DNA from: Clostridia bacterium | GTDB taxonomy: Bacteria; Bacillota; Clostridia; Oscillospirales; Acutalibacteraceae | Assembly: GCA_017410605.1 (NCBI GenBank) | Contig: JAFQQN010000017.1 | Coordinates: 62,001 to 126,000, forward strand | DNA length: 64,000 bases | Direction: 5' to 3' | In this document: positions 1-7,973 of the stretch, in pieces | Layout of the letters: each line of letters starts with the position of its first letter | Numbering within the stretch: the first letter of the stretch is position 1 | Notes under the pieces: generated by a model | What the model was told of the DNA's origin: nothing | What the model saw: only the letters and a program-made list of their open reading frames with translations | Databases searched by the model: none | Translations under genes and position numbers: made by a program

Positions 1-349
1 TGAACAAAAGCTTAAGAATATAAAGCAGGGGAGAGATTTCATAAGAAACGGCAATGCCAACAATGGGTTCGCTAAGCTGAGCAACACCAACAAGCAGAGC
101 GGCACCACCCAAAAAGGCATTTGGTTTGGGTGAGGTGATAATCCCCTCGGTTTTTACAAAAAGGCCCAACAAAAAGCCAACTGCAACTATTAACAGTGTT
201 GCCGCAGTAAGAGCAGCGCCCAAACCCTCCATACCATCAAAAAAGAAGCCGTTTTCCGGGTTTATAAGGTTAGTAACTTGCAAACATCTGATTACCGTAA
301 TGCTTATAACAGCAACGGCACCGTAAAGGAAAAATTTAAGGTTTTTCAA
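1..349 (-). CDS. Partial multi-pass membrane protein (runs off left edge)
   Basis: The first 116 codons of a gene that continues beyond the left edge are readable from a TTG start at 349, preceded at good spacing by AGGTGG. The product is strongly hydrophobic: a likely membrane helix at residues 6-24, another around 49-66, and a third near 78-98, with short charged loops, so it is an integral membrane protein. It lies 21 bases after the prfB stop and is probably the third gene of the prmA-prfB transcript. I do not recognise the family and assign no function. Confidence 0.6.
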   Translation of the reverse strand, partial: MKNLKFFLYGAVAVISITVIRCLQVTNLINPENGFFFDGMEGLGAALTAATLLIVAVGFLLGLFVKTEGIITSPKPNAFLGGAALLVGVAQLSEPIVGIAVSYEISPLLYILKLLF

Positions 350-370
350 AATATCGCCACCTACAATGTT

Positions 371-1483
371 TTACTGTTTAGAACCGGAAGCGTCTTTGAG
401 ATATGCATTAATAAACACGTCAATATCGCCGTCCATAACCGAGTTAATATTTCCGTTTTCGGCGCCGGTTCTGTGGTCTTTTGCAAGGGTATAGGGCATA
501 AATACATAAGAACGAATCTGTGAGCCCCAGGCAATTTCTTTTTGCACACCCTTAATATCTTCAATTTTATCTAAATGCTCTCTTTCCTTAATTTCAATAA
601 GCTTAGATTTAAGCATTTTCAAAGCTACTTCTCTGTTCTGGTGCTGACTGCGTTCGTTCTGACAGGCAACAACAATACCTGTAGGCAAGTGGGTTATTCT
701 TATAGCAGATTCGGTTTTATTAACGTGCTGTCCGCCTGCGCCTCCTGAACGGTAGGTGTCTACTTTAAGGTCTTCAGGGCGAATATCCACCTCTACGCTG
801 TCGTCAATTTCGGGCATTACCTCTAACGAGGCAAAGGAGGTGTGTCTTCTTCCCGAAGAATCAAATGGGGAAACGCGAACCAAACGGTGAACACCGTTTT
901 CACCTTTTAAAAAGCCGTATGCATTAACACCCTCAACCAATAACACAGCACTTTTAAGACCGGCTTCTTCGCCGTCTAAAAAGTCTAACATTTTAACCGA
1001 ATATCCGTGACGCTCACCCCAACGGGTATACATTCGAACAAGCATTTCGTTCCAGTCCTGCGCCTCGGTTCCGCCGGCGCCTGCGTGAAAGGTGAGAATA
1101 GCATTTTTAGAGTCATATTCACCGGTAAGCAGGGTGGCAAGCGTGGCAGAGGAAAGCTTTTCTTCAAACTCGTCAATAGCCGAAACAATTTCTTCTAAAA
1201 GTGAAAGGTCTTCCTCTTCGTCAGCAAGTTCAATGAGGGTAAGGGTATCTTCAAAAAGTGAATTGAGGCTATCACTGGTTTCAATTTTGGCTTTTTTGGC
1301 GCTAAGCTCTTTTAAAATTTTGCCCGAGTTTTCTTGGTCGTCCCAAAACCCCTCCTGCGCGGTGCGCTGTTCAAGCTGTTCTATATCTGTTTTAAGCTGG
1401 TCTAAACCTAAAGCGTCTTTTAAGGCTTCAAGCTCTTCAGAATGTGCTTCAAGACGAAGCCTTTGCTCTTCAAATTGAATCAT
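371..1483 (-). CDS. prfB: Peptide chain release factor 2
   Basis: Class I release factor that reads UGA and UAA in the ribosomal A site and triggers peptide release. The 370-residue product has the usual length, the SPF codon-recognition tripeptide at 205-207, and the universal GGQ motif at 250-252, followed by HVNKTESA typical of RF2. The N-terminal coiled-coil domain (about 1-110) is complete in one frame: there is no in-frame UGA near codon 26, so the programmed +1 frameshift used by many prfB genes is absent. An ATG at 1483 follows a GGAG site. It is 15 bases downstream of prmA and translationally linked with it. Confidence 0.97.
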   Translation of the reverse strand: MIQFEEQRLRLEAHSEELEALKDALGLDQLKTDIEQLEQRTAQEGFWDDQENSGKILKELSAKKAKIETSDSLNSLFEDTLTLIELADEEEDLSLLEEIVSAIDEFEEKLSSATLATLLTGEYDSKNAILTFHAGAGGTEAQDWNEMLVRMYTRWGERHGYSVKMLDFLDGEEAGLKSAVLLVEGVNAYGFLKGENGVHRLVRVSPFDSSGRRHTSFASLEVMPEIDDSVEVDIRPEDLKVDTYRSGGAGGQHVNKTESAIRITHLPTGIVVACQNERSQHQNREVALKMLKSKLIEIKEREHLDKIEDIKGVQKEIAWGSQIRSYVFMPYTLAKDHRTGAENGNINSVMDGDIDVFINAYLKDASGSKQ

Positions 1484-1498
1484 AAATTAATCTCCATA

Positions 1499-2416
1499 TT
1501 ATTTGCAGGTTAGAAAAGCAACCCAGTTGTTGTTTTCAACGCGCTTTATTATCTTAAGTCCGTTTTCTATAAGAGCTTGTTCAACCTCTTGTGCCCTTAT
1601 ATCTATAATGCCTGAGCAAAGAAAATATCCCTTTTCGTTCATAAGATTTTTTACATCTTTAGCAAGAGAAATAATAACATCTGCCACAATATTTGCAACC
1701 ACAATATCATAGGTGTCATTTATTTTGTCGTTAAGGTTTCCAACCAAATATTCTGTTTTATTACTCATATTATTTATGGCGGCATTTTCCTTTGCTACCT
1801 TTACTGCAACGGGGTCAATATCTACACCGGTTGCACTTTCAGCCCCCAAAAGAACCGAGGCGATAGACAAAATACCACTGCCTGAGCCAATGTCTAAAAC
1901 CGTCATACCGGGGGCCACTTTTTCGTCTAAAAGCTCAAGGCACATAGAGGTTGTGGCATGGGTTCCGGTTCCAAAGGCGGCGCCGGGGTCAATGCTTAGC
2001 ACAACGCGGCCGTCTTTGTTATTGTATTCCTCCCAACAAGGGCGAATGCAAAGGCGTTTGCCAATTTCGGTGCATTTGAAAAACTGCTTCCAGTTGCTTT
2101 CCCACTCCTCCTCAGAAATATTATCTTCACAAAGGGTGTGGGGAATATTACAGGCATTAAGCCTTTCGGTTAAGTATCCGGTGCTTTCTTTAACATTGTT
2201 TTCTCTTGAAATATAAAGGTGAATAACCGAATGGGTACGGTCGCTTTTAAGCAAATCTTCATCAATTAAATTAATGTGCGCAATTTCTTCTGCACCCTGC
2301 TCTAAGTCGGAATAATCCTCTATATAAATACCGTAGGGTACAGCCATATTGGCAATGGCGGCGGCCTGTTCGGTATATTCGGTAGGAATTTTAATGGTAA
2401 TTTCTGCCCAGTCCAT
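1499..2416 (-). CDS. prmA: Ribosomal protein L11 methyltransferase
   Basis: S-adenosylmethionine-dependent enzyme that methylates ribosomal protein L11. At 305 residues it has the family length; the N-terminal substrate-recognition part (about 1-100) is followed by the Rossmann-like methyltransferase domain with the SAM-binding VLDIGSGSG motif at 173-181 and the upstream DPGAAFGTGTH segment at 143-153 that is characteristic of PrmA. The ATG is preceded by AAAGGA. A near-consensus minus-strand promoter lies just upstream at 2451-2480, and prfB follows after 15 bases, forming a small translation operon. Confidence 0.95.
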   Translation of the reverse strand: MDWAEITIKIPTEYTEQAAAIANMAVPYGIYIEDYSDLEQGAEEIAHINLIDEDLLKSDRTHSVIHLYISRENNVKESTGYLTERLNACNIPHTLCEDNISEEEWESNWKQFFKCTEIGKRLCIRPCWEEYNNKDGRVVLSIDPGAAFGTGTHATTSMCLELLDEKVAPGMTVLDIGSGSGILSIASVLLGAESATGVDIDPVAVKVAKENAAINNMSNKTEYLVGNLNDKINDTYDIVVANIVADVIISLAKDVKNLMNEKGYFLCSGIIDIRAQEVEQALIENGLKIIKRVENNNWVAFLTCK

Positions 2417-2450
2417 ATTTATATCCTTTCATAATAAAATATTACATATA

Positions 2451-2480
2451 AATATAACACATAGTTTGGCTATTTGTCAA
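2451..2480 (-). promoter_or_regulatory. Vegetative promoter for prmA-prfB
   Basis: On the minus strand a perfect TTGACA (2475-2480) is followed after 17-18 bases by TTATAT/TATATT (2451-2457). It points at prmA 35 bases away. The 2481-2661 stretch beyond it holds no gene; it is AT-rich and contains the leader of the next gene. Confidence 0.7.
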
Positions 2481-2661
2481 ATAAATAGGTATAGCAGAAG
2501 AGAGTCGAACCACATAAGGTTTAAATTGCAAATTATTTATCGGCCACCTAAATAATAAAAAATGAACAAAAAATACAATACTCAGCATTTTGTTTTCTGT
2601 AAAAATGTGTATTTACAGCCTTAAAATTATGAATTAAAATGTTTAATAAGAGGTGGTTTAA

Positions 2662-3174
2662 GTGAAAAATAAAACGAAATTGAAGGGCCTTGTAACGGCC
2701 GCTCTTTTTACAGCCTTAATTAGTGTTTTTACAGCATTTTTGCTGCATATTCCTGTGCCGGTTGGAAGCAATACGGCATATATTCATTTTGGCGATGCCT
2801 TTGTGTTTTTGGCGGCTTCGCTGTTGCCGCTTCCCTTTGGAATTGCGGCCTCGGCTATAGGGGGATTTTTGGCCGATGTTTTTTGTGGCGGCCTGGTATG
2901 GGCGCCCTACACATTGGTTATAAAGGCCTTGATTGCCCTTTGCTTTACTGCTAAAAGCAATAAGATTCTTTGCAAAAGAAACTATTTCGCACCGATTTTG
3001 GCACTTATAATAACCGTTGCAGGTTATTATATAGCTGAGGCGATTATTTACGGCAACTGGATAGCACCTATGCTTTCGGTAGTAGGGAATATTATACAGA
3101 TTGCAGGTAGTAGTGTGATATATATTTTAACCTCTTTGGCATTGGATAAAGCTGAGATAAAAAATATCATTTAA
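2662..3174 (+). CDS. ECF transporter S component-like membrane protein
   Basis: A 170-residue, very hydrophobic protein with about five to six predicted helices, the size and pattern of substrate-binding S components of energy-coupling-factor transporters, which capture a vitamin or similar small molecule and use a shared EcfA/EcfT module. The segment IHFGDAFVFLAASLLP (about 41-56) followed by a glycine-rich FG..ASAIGGFLADV stretch is typical of the family. The start is GTG at 2662 behind AGGTGG. It stands alone between a divergent promoter and a strong terminator; no EcfA/EcfT genes are in the window and the substrate cannot be told from sequence. Confidence 0.75.
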   Translation: MKNKTKLKGLVTAALFTALISVFTAFLLHIPVPVGSNTAYIHFGDAFVFLAASLLPLPFGIAASAIGGFLADVFCGGLVWAPYTLVIKALIALCFTAKSNKILCKRNYFAPILALIITVAGYYIAEAIIYGNWIAPMLSVVGNIIQIAGSSVIYILTSLALDKAEIKNII

Positions 3175-3183
3175 CAAAATCAA

Positions 3184-3217
3184 GGGCGGTTACTTACCAA
3201 AAGGTAGGCAACCGCCC
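3184..3217. terminator. Bidirectional terminator between the ECF-like gene and the HPr-like gene
   Basis: A long hairpin with GGGCGGTT pairing to AACCGCCC, extended by a TACC/GGTA inner stem around an AAAA loop, with T-rich sequence on both sides. It sits between two convergent genes and probably serves both. Confidence 0.85.
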
Positions 3218-3232
3218 CATACTTTTTGAAAA

Positions 3233-3481
3233 TTATTTTTCACTTTCCGGTTCAACATAAATAAACTGTTTAACTTCGGCTTCAATCTCAGTGTCAGAAT
3301 CTGTGTTGGCAACCATTGTAAGGGGTTGAGTAAGGTCAAGGCTGAAAACACCCATAATAGACTTAGCGTTAACAATATATTTGCCTGAAAGAAGCTCGAT
3401 ATCATAGGGCTTAGTCATTGAAAGAGCGACAAAGCTTTTAACATCTTCAAGGGTTGCTAAAAACAGCTTTTTAGTTATCAT
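3233..3481 (-). CDS. HPr-like protein lacking the phosphorylatable histidine
   Basis: An 82-residue protein of the HPr fold. The segment NAKSIMGVFSLDL at 38-50 matches the Ser46 region of HPr (equivalent Ser41), the site that HPr kinase modifies in Firmicutes. The active-site His15 loop is not there: the matching place around residues 8-14 reads LATLEDV. It is therefore not a canonical PTS phosphocarrier; a Crh-like regulatory or other role is possible. I start it at ATG 3481 because homologues begin there and a weak GTGAG site is spaced correctly; the longer frame to 3520 has no ribosome site. A near-perfect promoter is upstream. Confidence 0.8.
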   Translation of the reverse strand: MITKKLFLATLEDVKSFVALSMTKPYDIELLSGKYIVNAKSIMGVFSLDLTQPLTMVANTDSDTEIEAEVKQFIYVEPESEK

Positions 3482-3546
3482 AATTATCTCACAAATTGCC
3501 CTAAGGCAACTCCTTTCCATCTTTAAGATTAACGGCTAACACACAG

Positions 3547-3575
3547 ATAATACAACTTTTTTGTGATTTTGTCAA
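3547..3575 (-). promoter_or_regulatory. Vegetative promoter for the HPr-like gene
   Basis: Minus-strand TTGACA (3570-3575), a 17-base spacer and TATTAT (3547-3552). The leader then contains a small TTGCC/GGCAA hairpin at about 3493-3507. Confidence 0.85.
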
Positions 3576-3683
3576 GAGCTGCAGTTAAACATAACTTTTA
3601 GGGGAACTTGGGATTATTTTGTTGATAGCGGAATAAGATTGTTACTTTTTTGTAACTTTTTTATATAAATTGCAAGATTTTAC

Positions 3684-3712
3684 TTGCAAAACGGTTAAAA
3701 AAAGTGTACAAT
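3684..3712 (+). promoter_or_regulatory. Promoter for the CdaR-like gene and ftsEX
   Basis: TTGCAA (3684-3689), 17 bases, TACAAT (3707-3712), 42 bases before the start codon of the regulator gene. Since ftsE follows that gene by 21 bases, the promoter likely drives the whole division cluster. Confidence 0.8.
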
Positions 3713-3753
3713 AGATTAGTAAAAATATATTGCCATTCTAAGGAGTGTTTTTT

Positions 3754-4839
3754 ATGTCTAACAGGTTGTTCCAGGGCGTAGTTCACCAGATGAAAGATGC
3801 TATTGACAGAACAATAGGTGTAATGGATGAAAACTATAGCATTATCGCTTGTAGCGAGCTGCTTCGCATAGGTGAAACACAAGAGTTTGACACATTCCCC
3901 GTATTAAACGGAAGCGAGGCTTTTGTTAGCGGTCACTTTACCTATAAGCCTTTCGGCACACCTCAACACCCGGAATATACTCTTTTTGTTGAAGGAAATG
4001 ACCCTCAGGCGGCTAAGTATTGTTCTATTCTTGCTGTTGCCCTTTCAAACATAAAGCAATATTACGACGAAAAATATGACAGAGGCAACTTCATTAAAAA
4101 TGTTATTTTAGATAATATTCTTTTGGGAGATATTCCCCTTAAGGCCAGAGAGCTTCATTTCAACGGCGAGGTTTCCCGTGTTGTATTGCTTCTTAGAATT
4201 GTTACCCGCAACGATGTTTCTGTTTATGAGGTTATTCAAAACCTGTTCCCCGACAAGGCTAAGGATTTTGTTATCAATATCAGCGAAACAGACATTGCTA
4301 TTGTTAAGGAAATTAAGCAGGATATTGAAACCAAGCATCTTGAAAAATTGGCCAGAAGTATTGTTGATACACTTTCGGGTGAATTTTATACCCACGCAGT
4401 TGTTGGTATAGGAACAGTGGTTAACAACCTTAAAGACCTTGCCCGTTCTTTCAAAGAAGCACAAATGGCTCTTGAGGTTGGTAAGGTGTTTGATACCGAA
4501 AAAACAATTGTAAGCTATGATAATTTAGGCATTGCCCGTCTTATTTATCAGCTGCCCACCACCCTTTGTGAAACCTTCCTTCGCGAGGTGTTTAAGCGCG
4601 GCTCTATTGAAAGCTTAGACCAGGAAACACTTTTTACAATTCAGCGTTTCTTTGAAAACAATCTTAATGTTTCCGAAACCTCCAGAAAGTTGTTTGTTCA
4701 CAGAAATACTCTTGTTTACCGTTTAGAAAAGATCAAGAAAATTACCGGTCTTGACCTTAGAGAGTTTGACCACGCCATTGTTTTCAAAATTGCTCTTATG
4801 GTTAAAAAATACCTTAAATCTGACCCGGTTAAGTTTTAA
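3754..4839 (+). CDS. CdaR/PucR-type transcriptional regulator
   Basis: A 361-residue regulator. The C-terminal region, about residues 295-355, carries the PucR/CdaR helix-turn-helix, seen as FFENNLNVSETSRKLFVHRN followed by TLVYRLEKIKKITG. The N-terminal half is a ligand-sensing region of the type found in carbohydrate-diacid regulators and the middle a GGDEF-like degenerate domain; the ligand is unknown. I use ATG 3754, eight bases after AAGGAG, and not the GTG at 3745 that touches the site. ftsE begins 21 bases after the stop, so the gene heads the ftsEX operon, an uncommon partner that could imply metabolic control of division genes. Confidence 0.8.
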   Translation: MSNRLFQGVVHQMKDAIDRTIGVMDENYSIIACSELLRIGETQEFDTFPVLNGSEAFVSGHFTYKPFGTPQHPEYTLFVEGNDPQAAKYCSILAVALSNIKQYYDEKYDRGNFIKNVILDNILLGDIPLKARELHFNGEVSRVVLLLRIVTRNDVSVYEVIQNLFPDKAKDFVINISETDIAIVKEIKQDIETKHLEKLARSIVDTLSGEFYTHAVVGIGTVVNNLKDLARSFKEAQMALEVGKVFDTEKTIVSYDNLGIARLIYQLPTTLCETFLREVFKRGSIESLDQETLFTIQRFFENNLNVSETSRKLFVHRNTLVYRLEKIKKITGLDLREFDHAIVFKIALMVKKYLKSDPVKF

Positions 4840-4860
4840 TTTATAAGAAGAGGTTTAGTC

Positions 4861-5628
4861 ATGGATAATCAGGTTTTCCCTAATGATGATTTTATTCTGA
4901 CACCCGATACCGTTTTTCCGGAGGACAAGCATATTGTTACTCCGGAAAAACCTATTATTGAGTTTCGCGGTGTTTCAAAGACATATCAAACAGGAACCCA
5001 CGCGCTTAAAGATGTTAACATTCAAATTCATCCTGGTGAGTTTGTTTTTGTTGTAGGAGCCTCGGGTGCAGGTAAGAGCACCTTTATGAAGCTTATAATG
5101 CGCGAAGAAAAAGCCAACACAGGCGATGTTTTGGTAAATGGGTACAACCTTACCAAAATGCCCAGAAAACAAATTCCTATGCTTAGAAGAACTATGGGAA
5201 TTGTCTTTCAGGATTTTAGGCTTATTCCTACAATGGATGTTTTCGATAATGTTGCTTTTGCAATGCACGTTGTTGGTGAGAAGCCCAATGTTATTCGTCG
5301 AGAGGTTGCAAAGGCCTTGTCACAGGTTGGCCTTGGCCATAAGGCCCGTTCTAAACCGGCCGAGCTTTCGGGCGGTGAGCAACAAAGGGTTGGTCTTGCA
5401 CGTGCCCTTATTAATAAGCCAAAGCTTTTAATAGCCGATGAGCCTACAGGTAACGTTGACCCAAATATGTCTTACGAAATTGTTGAAATGCTCAGCCGTA
5501 TTAATCAGCAGGGAACAACAGTTTTAATGGTTACTCACGAACACAACTTGGTTAGAGATTTTCACCACCGCGTAATTATGCTTGAGGGCGGAACCATTGT
5601 GGCCGATAATGCGGAGGGTACAATATGA
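4861..5628 (+). CDS. ftsE: Cell division ATP-binding protein FtsE
   Basis: ATPase of the FtsEX complex, which signals from the division ring across the membrane to activate peptidoglycan hydrolases. The ABC domain is complete: Walker A GASGAGKST at 66-74, signature LSGGEQQRV, Walker B LLIADEPTGNVDP and a switch histidine in VTHEH. The 255-residue product is longer than usual because of a roughly 30-residue acidic N-terminal extension before the domain; the ATG at 4861 has AGAGG upstream and no better internal start was seen. The last codons overlap ftsX by four bases (ATGA). Confidence 0.95.
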   Translation: MDNQVFPNDDFILTPDTVFPEDKHIVTPEKPIIEFRGVSKTYQTGTHALKDVNIQIHPGEFVFVVGASGAGKSTFMKLIMREEKANTGDVLVNGYNLTKMPRKQIPMLRRTMGIVFQDFRLIPTMDVFDNVAFAMHVVGEKPNVIRREVAKALSQVGLGHKARSKPAELSGGEQQRVGLARALINKPKLLIADEPTGNVDPNMSYEIVEMLSRINQQGTTVLMVTHEHNLVRDFHHRVIMLEGGTIVADNAEGTI

Positions 5629-6650
5629 AAATTCAAAGTGTAAAATATCTCACCCGCGAGGGGTTTAGGAATGTTTGGGTAAACCGACTAATGTCTATAG
5701 CCTCTATTGGTGTGCTTGTTGCTTGTATGGTGCTTATAGGTATGGCACTTTTAATTACCAAAAATGTTGACAGAACCATGCAAACTCTAGAACAGCAGAA
5801 TGTTGTTATGGTTTATTTTAATGACAAAAATTCTGTAATTTACGGGGAAAACGCCGTTGCCCCAAATGCTTCAGATGCCACCGCCTCTGATGGAGGAGCA
5901 ACCGAAACCAATGATATTCCCGAAAGTGCATATCTTGTTCATAATGAGCAAGAGGCGTTGGCGGTTTGCGAAAATCTTAAGAAAATAGCCAATGTTACCT
6001 CGGTGGAATTTATATCCAGCGACGAAGCACTTAAAAGGGCAAAGGAAACCGTTTTAGAGGGACAGGCTGCAGCCTTTGAAATATTAGAAGAGGAAAATGG
6101 CAACCCAATGTCTCACGGTGCAAAAATAACCTTGCAAAGTATGGAAAATTTTGATGCTACAATTTCTGCCATTTCTGCCACATCAGGGGTAGATTCTGTG
6201 GTTTCTCACGGTGACCTTGCTAAGAAAATTTCAGGCATTAAAAGTGCAATCAACCTTATTTGCTTCTGGATTATTGGAATTCTTGGAATAATTTCTCTTG
6301 TTATTGTGTCAAACACAATTCGTGTTACAATGTATAATCGTAAGCTTGAAATAAGCATTATGAAGGCGGTTGGTGCTACCGATTCCTTTGTAAGGCTACC
6401 CTTTATTATTGAGGGTATGCTTTTAGGTGTCATTTCCGCTCTTATTTCTGAAGGGCTTATATATTTCTGCTACCGCGTTGCAGGTGAAACAATGAGTGAG
6501 ACATTTAACACCCTTATCCCATTTAGTGAAGAGGCACTCCTCCTTTTGGGTATTTTCCTTGCAATTGGCATTTTTGCCGGCGCTGTTGGAAGCGCATTTA
6601 TGATAAGTAAGTATCTTAAAAAAGAGGGCAGTGAGTTCAAAGCCCTATAG
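5625..6650 (+). CDS. ftsX: Cell division protein FtsX
   Basis: Permease-like partner of FtsE: a four-helix membrane protein with an extracellular domain that recruits a hydrolase activator. Helices are visible near residues 21-43, 205-228, 255-280 and 300-325. The extracellular part between helices 1 and 2 holds a low-complexity, Ala/Asp/Thr-rich insert at about 73-104 that separates the first strand from the usual VHNEQEA...VEFISSDEAL segment. The 341-residue length exceeds common FtsX proteins (about 300) mainly through this insert. Start overlaps ftsE by four bases; the M23 gene follows by 35 bases. Confidence 0.95.
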   Translation: MKIQSVKYLTREGFRNVWVNRLMSIASIGVLVACMVLIGMALLITKNVDRTMQTLEQQNVVMVYFNDKNSVIYGENAVAPNASDATASDGGATETNDIPESAYLVHNEQEALAVCENLKKIANVTSVEFISSDEALKRAKETVLEGQAAAFEILEEENGNPMSHGAKITLQSMENFDATISAISATSGVDSVVSHGDLAKKISGIKSAINLICFWIIGILGIISLVIVSNTIRVTMYNRKLEISIMKAVGATDSFVRLPFIIEGMLLGVISALISEGLIYFCYRVAGETMSETFNTLIPFSEEALLLLGIFLAIGIFAGAVGSAFMISKYLKKEGSEFKAL

Positions 6651-6685
6651 CTTTGTTTATTATCAAATGAAAGGAAGAGGCTGGT

Positions 6686-7882
6686 TTGAAATATAAATTT
6701 GCTAAAAAGGTTGTCTTAAAGACGGTGGCCTCGGTAATGGCAACAGTTATGCTTTTAAGCATTCAGGGCGTGTCTACTGTTTTTGCTAAATCGACCTCTG
6801 AAATGCAGAACGAAATTTCCGAGCTAGAAGAAAAATCTAAAAAGATAGAAGCCGAAATATCTCAGCTTAAAAAGGATAAAGCAAAACAGCAAGAGCTTAA
6901 AGCTGCCCTAGATAAGCAGATTGATAATACTCAGGCCAAAATTAATGCCTGTACCTCGGCAATAGCTAAATTCAATTCTGAAATTGCTGAATACGAAAAG
7001 AAAATAGACGAAAAAGAAGCTGAAATTGACGAAACAAAATTTTTGTTTAAAAAGCGAATTCGTTCAATTTATATGACCGGAAGTACAAATAACGAGCTTT
7101 TAATTTTGTTAGATGCAAATAATTTTTCAGATTATCTTGCATTGACAGAGGTTTCTAAAACCATTTCAACCCATGATAAAAAGCTTGTAAACACAATTAC
7201 TGCTGCTATTGAAGAAATTAATGTTTCTAAAAAAGAAATTGATAAAAAAATAGAAGAGCAAAAAGCAGTTAAAACCACTTTGGCAAACGAACAGGCAAAG
7301 CTTCGTTCTCAGCAATCAGAAGTTAACGGTGTCATTAATACACTCAATAATGACCAGAACGCTCTCGAAAAAGAGAATAAAGAGTATGAAAATGCGATTA
7401 ACGCATTGGAAAGAGAAATTCAGAATGCTATTAATTCTGCAGGTAACAATACAACAACAAACCCTGTTTTTGTGAGTGGTACCTTCACCTGGCCCGTACC
7501 CGGTTATTATAATATCACTTCTTATTATGGTGAGCGTTGGGGAAGGCTTCATGGCGGAATCGATATTTCCAGTGCCGGTATAAGAGGTAAGCCAATTGTG
7601 GCGGCGGCAGACGGTGTTGTTATTGCCGCAGGTTATAATACGGGCGGTTTTGGTTATTGGGTTATGATAAATCATGGTATTCATAACGGTCAGCAGTTTT
7701 CGACCATTTATGGACATATGATAGCCAATCCGGTTGTAAGTGAAGGGCAGACGGTAAAAGCCGGTCAGCATATTGGTAATGTCGGAACCACAGGTTGGTC
7801 TTATGGTAACCATCTTCATTTTGAGGTTAGAATTAACGGCAACCGTACCGACCCAATGAACTATTTTTCACGCGCAAAGTAA
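6686..7882 (+). CDS. EnvC/PcsB-like M23 peptidase with coiled coil
   Basis: A secreted peptidoglycan hydrolase or hydrolase activator working with FtsEX at the septum. A signal peptide (residues 1-35, cut after VFAK-type sequence) is followed by a long coiled coil (about 37-250) and a C-terminal M23 (LytM) domain with the zinc motifs HGGIDI and GNHLHFEV plus the YGHM segment, so the catalytic ligands look intact, unlike degenerate EnvC activators. 398 residues fit the EnvC/PcsB plan. Start is TTG 6686 behind GGAAGAGG. Position right after ftsX strongly suggests it is the FtsEX-controlled hydrolase. Confidence 0.9.
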   Translation: MKYKFAKKVVLKTVASVMATVMLLSIQGVSTVFAKSTSEMQNEISELEEKSKKIEAEISQLKKDKAKQQELKAALDKQIDNTQAKINACTSAIAKFNSEIAEYEKKIDEKEAEIDETKFLFKKRIRSIYMTGSTNNELLILLDANNFSDYLALTEVSKTISTHDKKLVNTITAAIEEINVSKKEIDKKIEEQKAVKTTLANEQAKLRSQQSEVNGVINTLNNDQNALEKENKEYENAINALEREIQNAINSAGNNTTTNPVFVSGTFTWPVPGYYNITSYYGERWGRLHGGIDISSAGIRGKPIVAAADGVVIAAGYNTGGFGYWVMINHGIHNGQQFSTIYGHMIANPVVSEGQTVKAGQHIGNVGTTGWSYGNHLHFEVRINGNRTDPMNYFSRAK

Positions 7883-7930
7883 AATTTTCTCCCCTGAATA
7901 GAGGAATTTCTTCTTCCCAGGGGAGAATTT
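7882..7930 (+). terminator. Terminator after the M23 gene
   Basis: TTCTCCCCTG (7888-7897 region) pairs with CAGGGGAGAA (7918-7927) around a 22-base loop and is followed by TTTATTTTAG. Some transcription may read through to the S41 gene 44 bases on. Confidence 0.7.
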
Positions 7931-7973
7931 ATTTTAGTGGGCAAATTAATAAATTTTAAAAGCAGGTAATATT

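Noticed and set aside
1092..1478. Long plus-strand open frame of 128 codons opposite prfB, rich in serine
   Set aside because: It is the antisense shadow of the prfB coiled coil (Glu/Leu codons read as Ser), with no ribosome site.
2490..2516. A stretch whose minus strand reads like the 3-prime end of a tRNA (GGTTCGA followed by an acceptor-like TCTTCTGC)
   Set aside because: The T stem does not pair and no D arm, anticodon arm or 5-prime acceptor half lies next to it, so no tRNA or attachment fragment can be supported.
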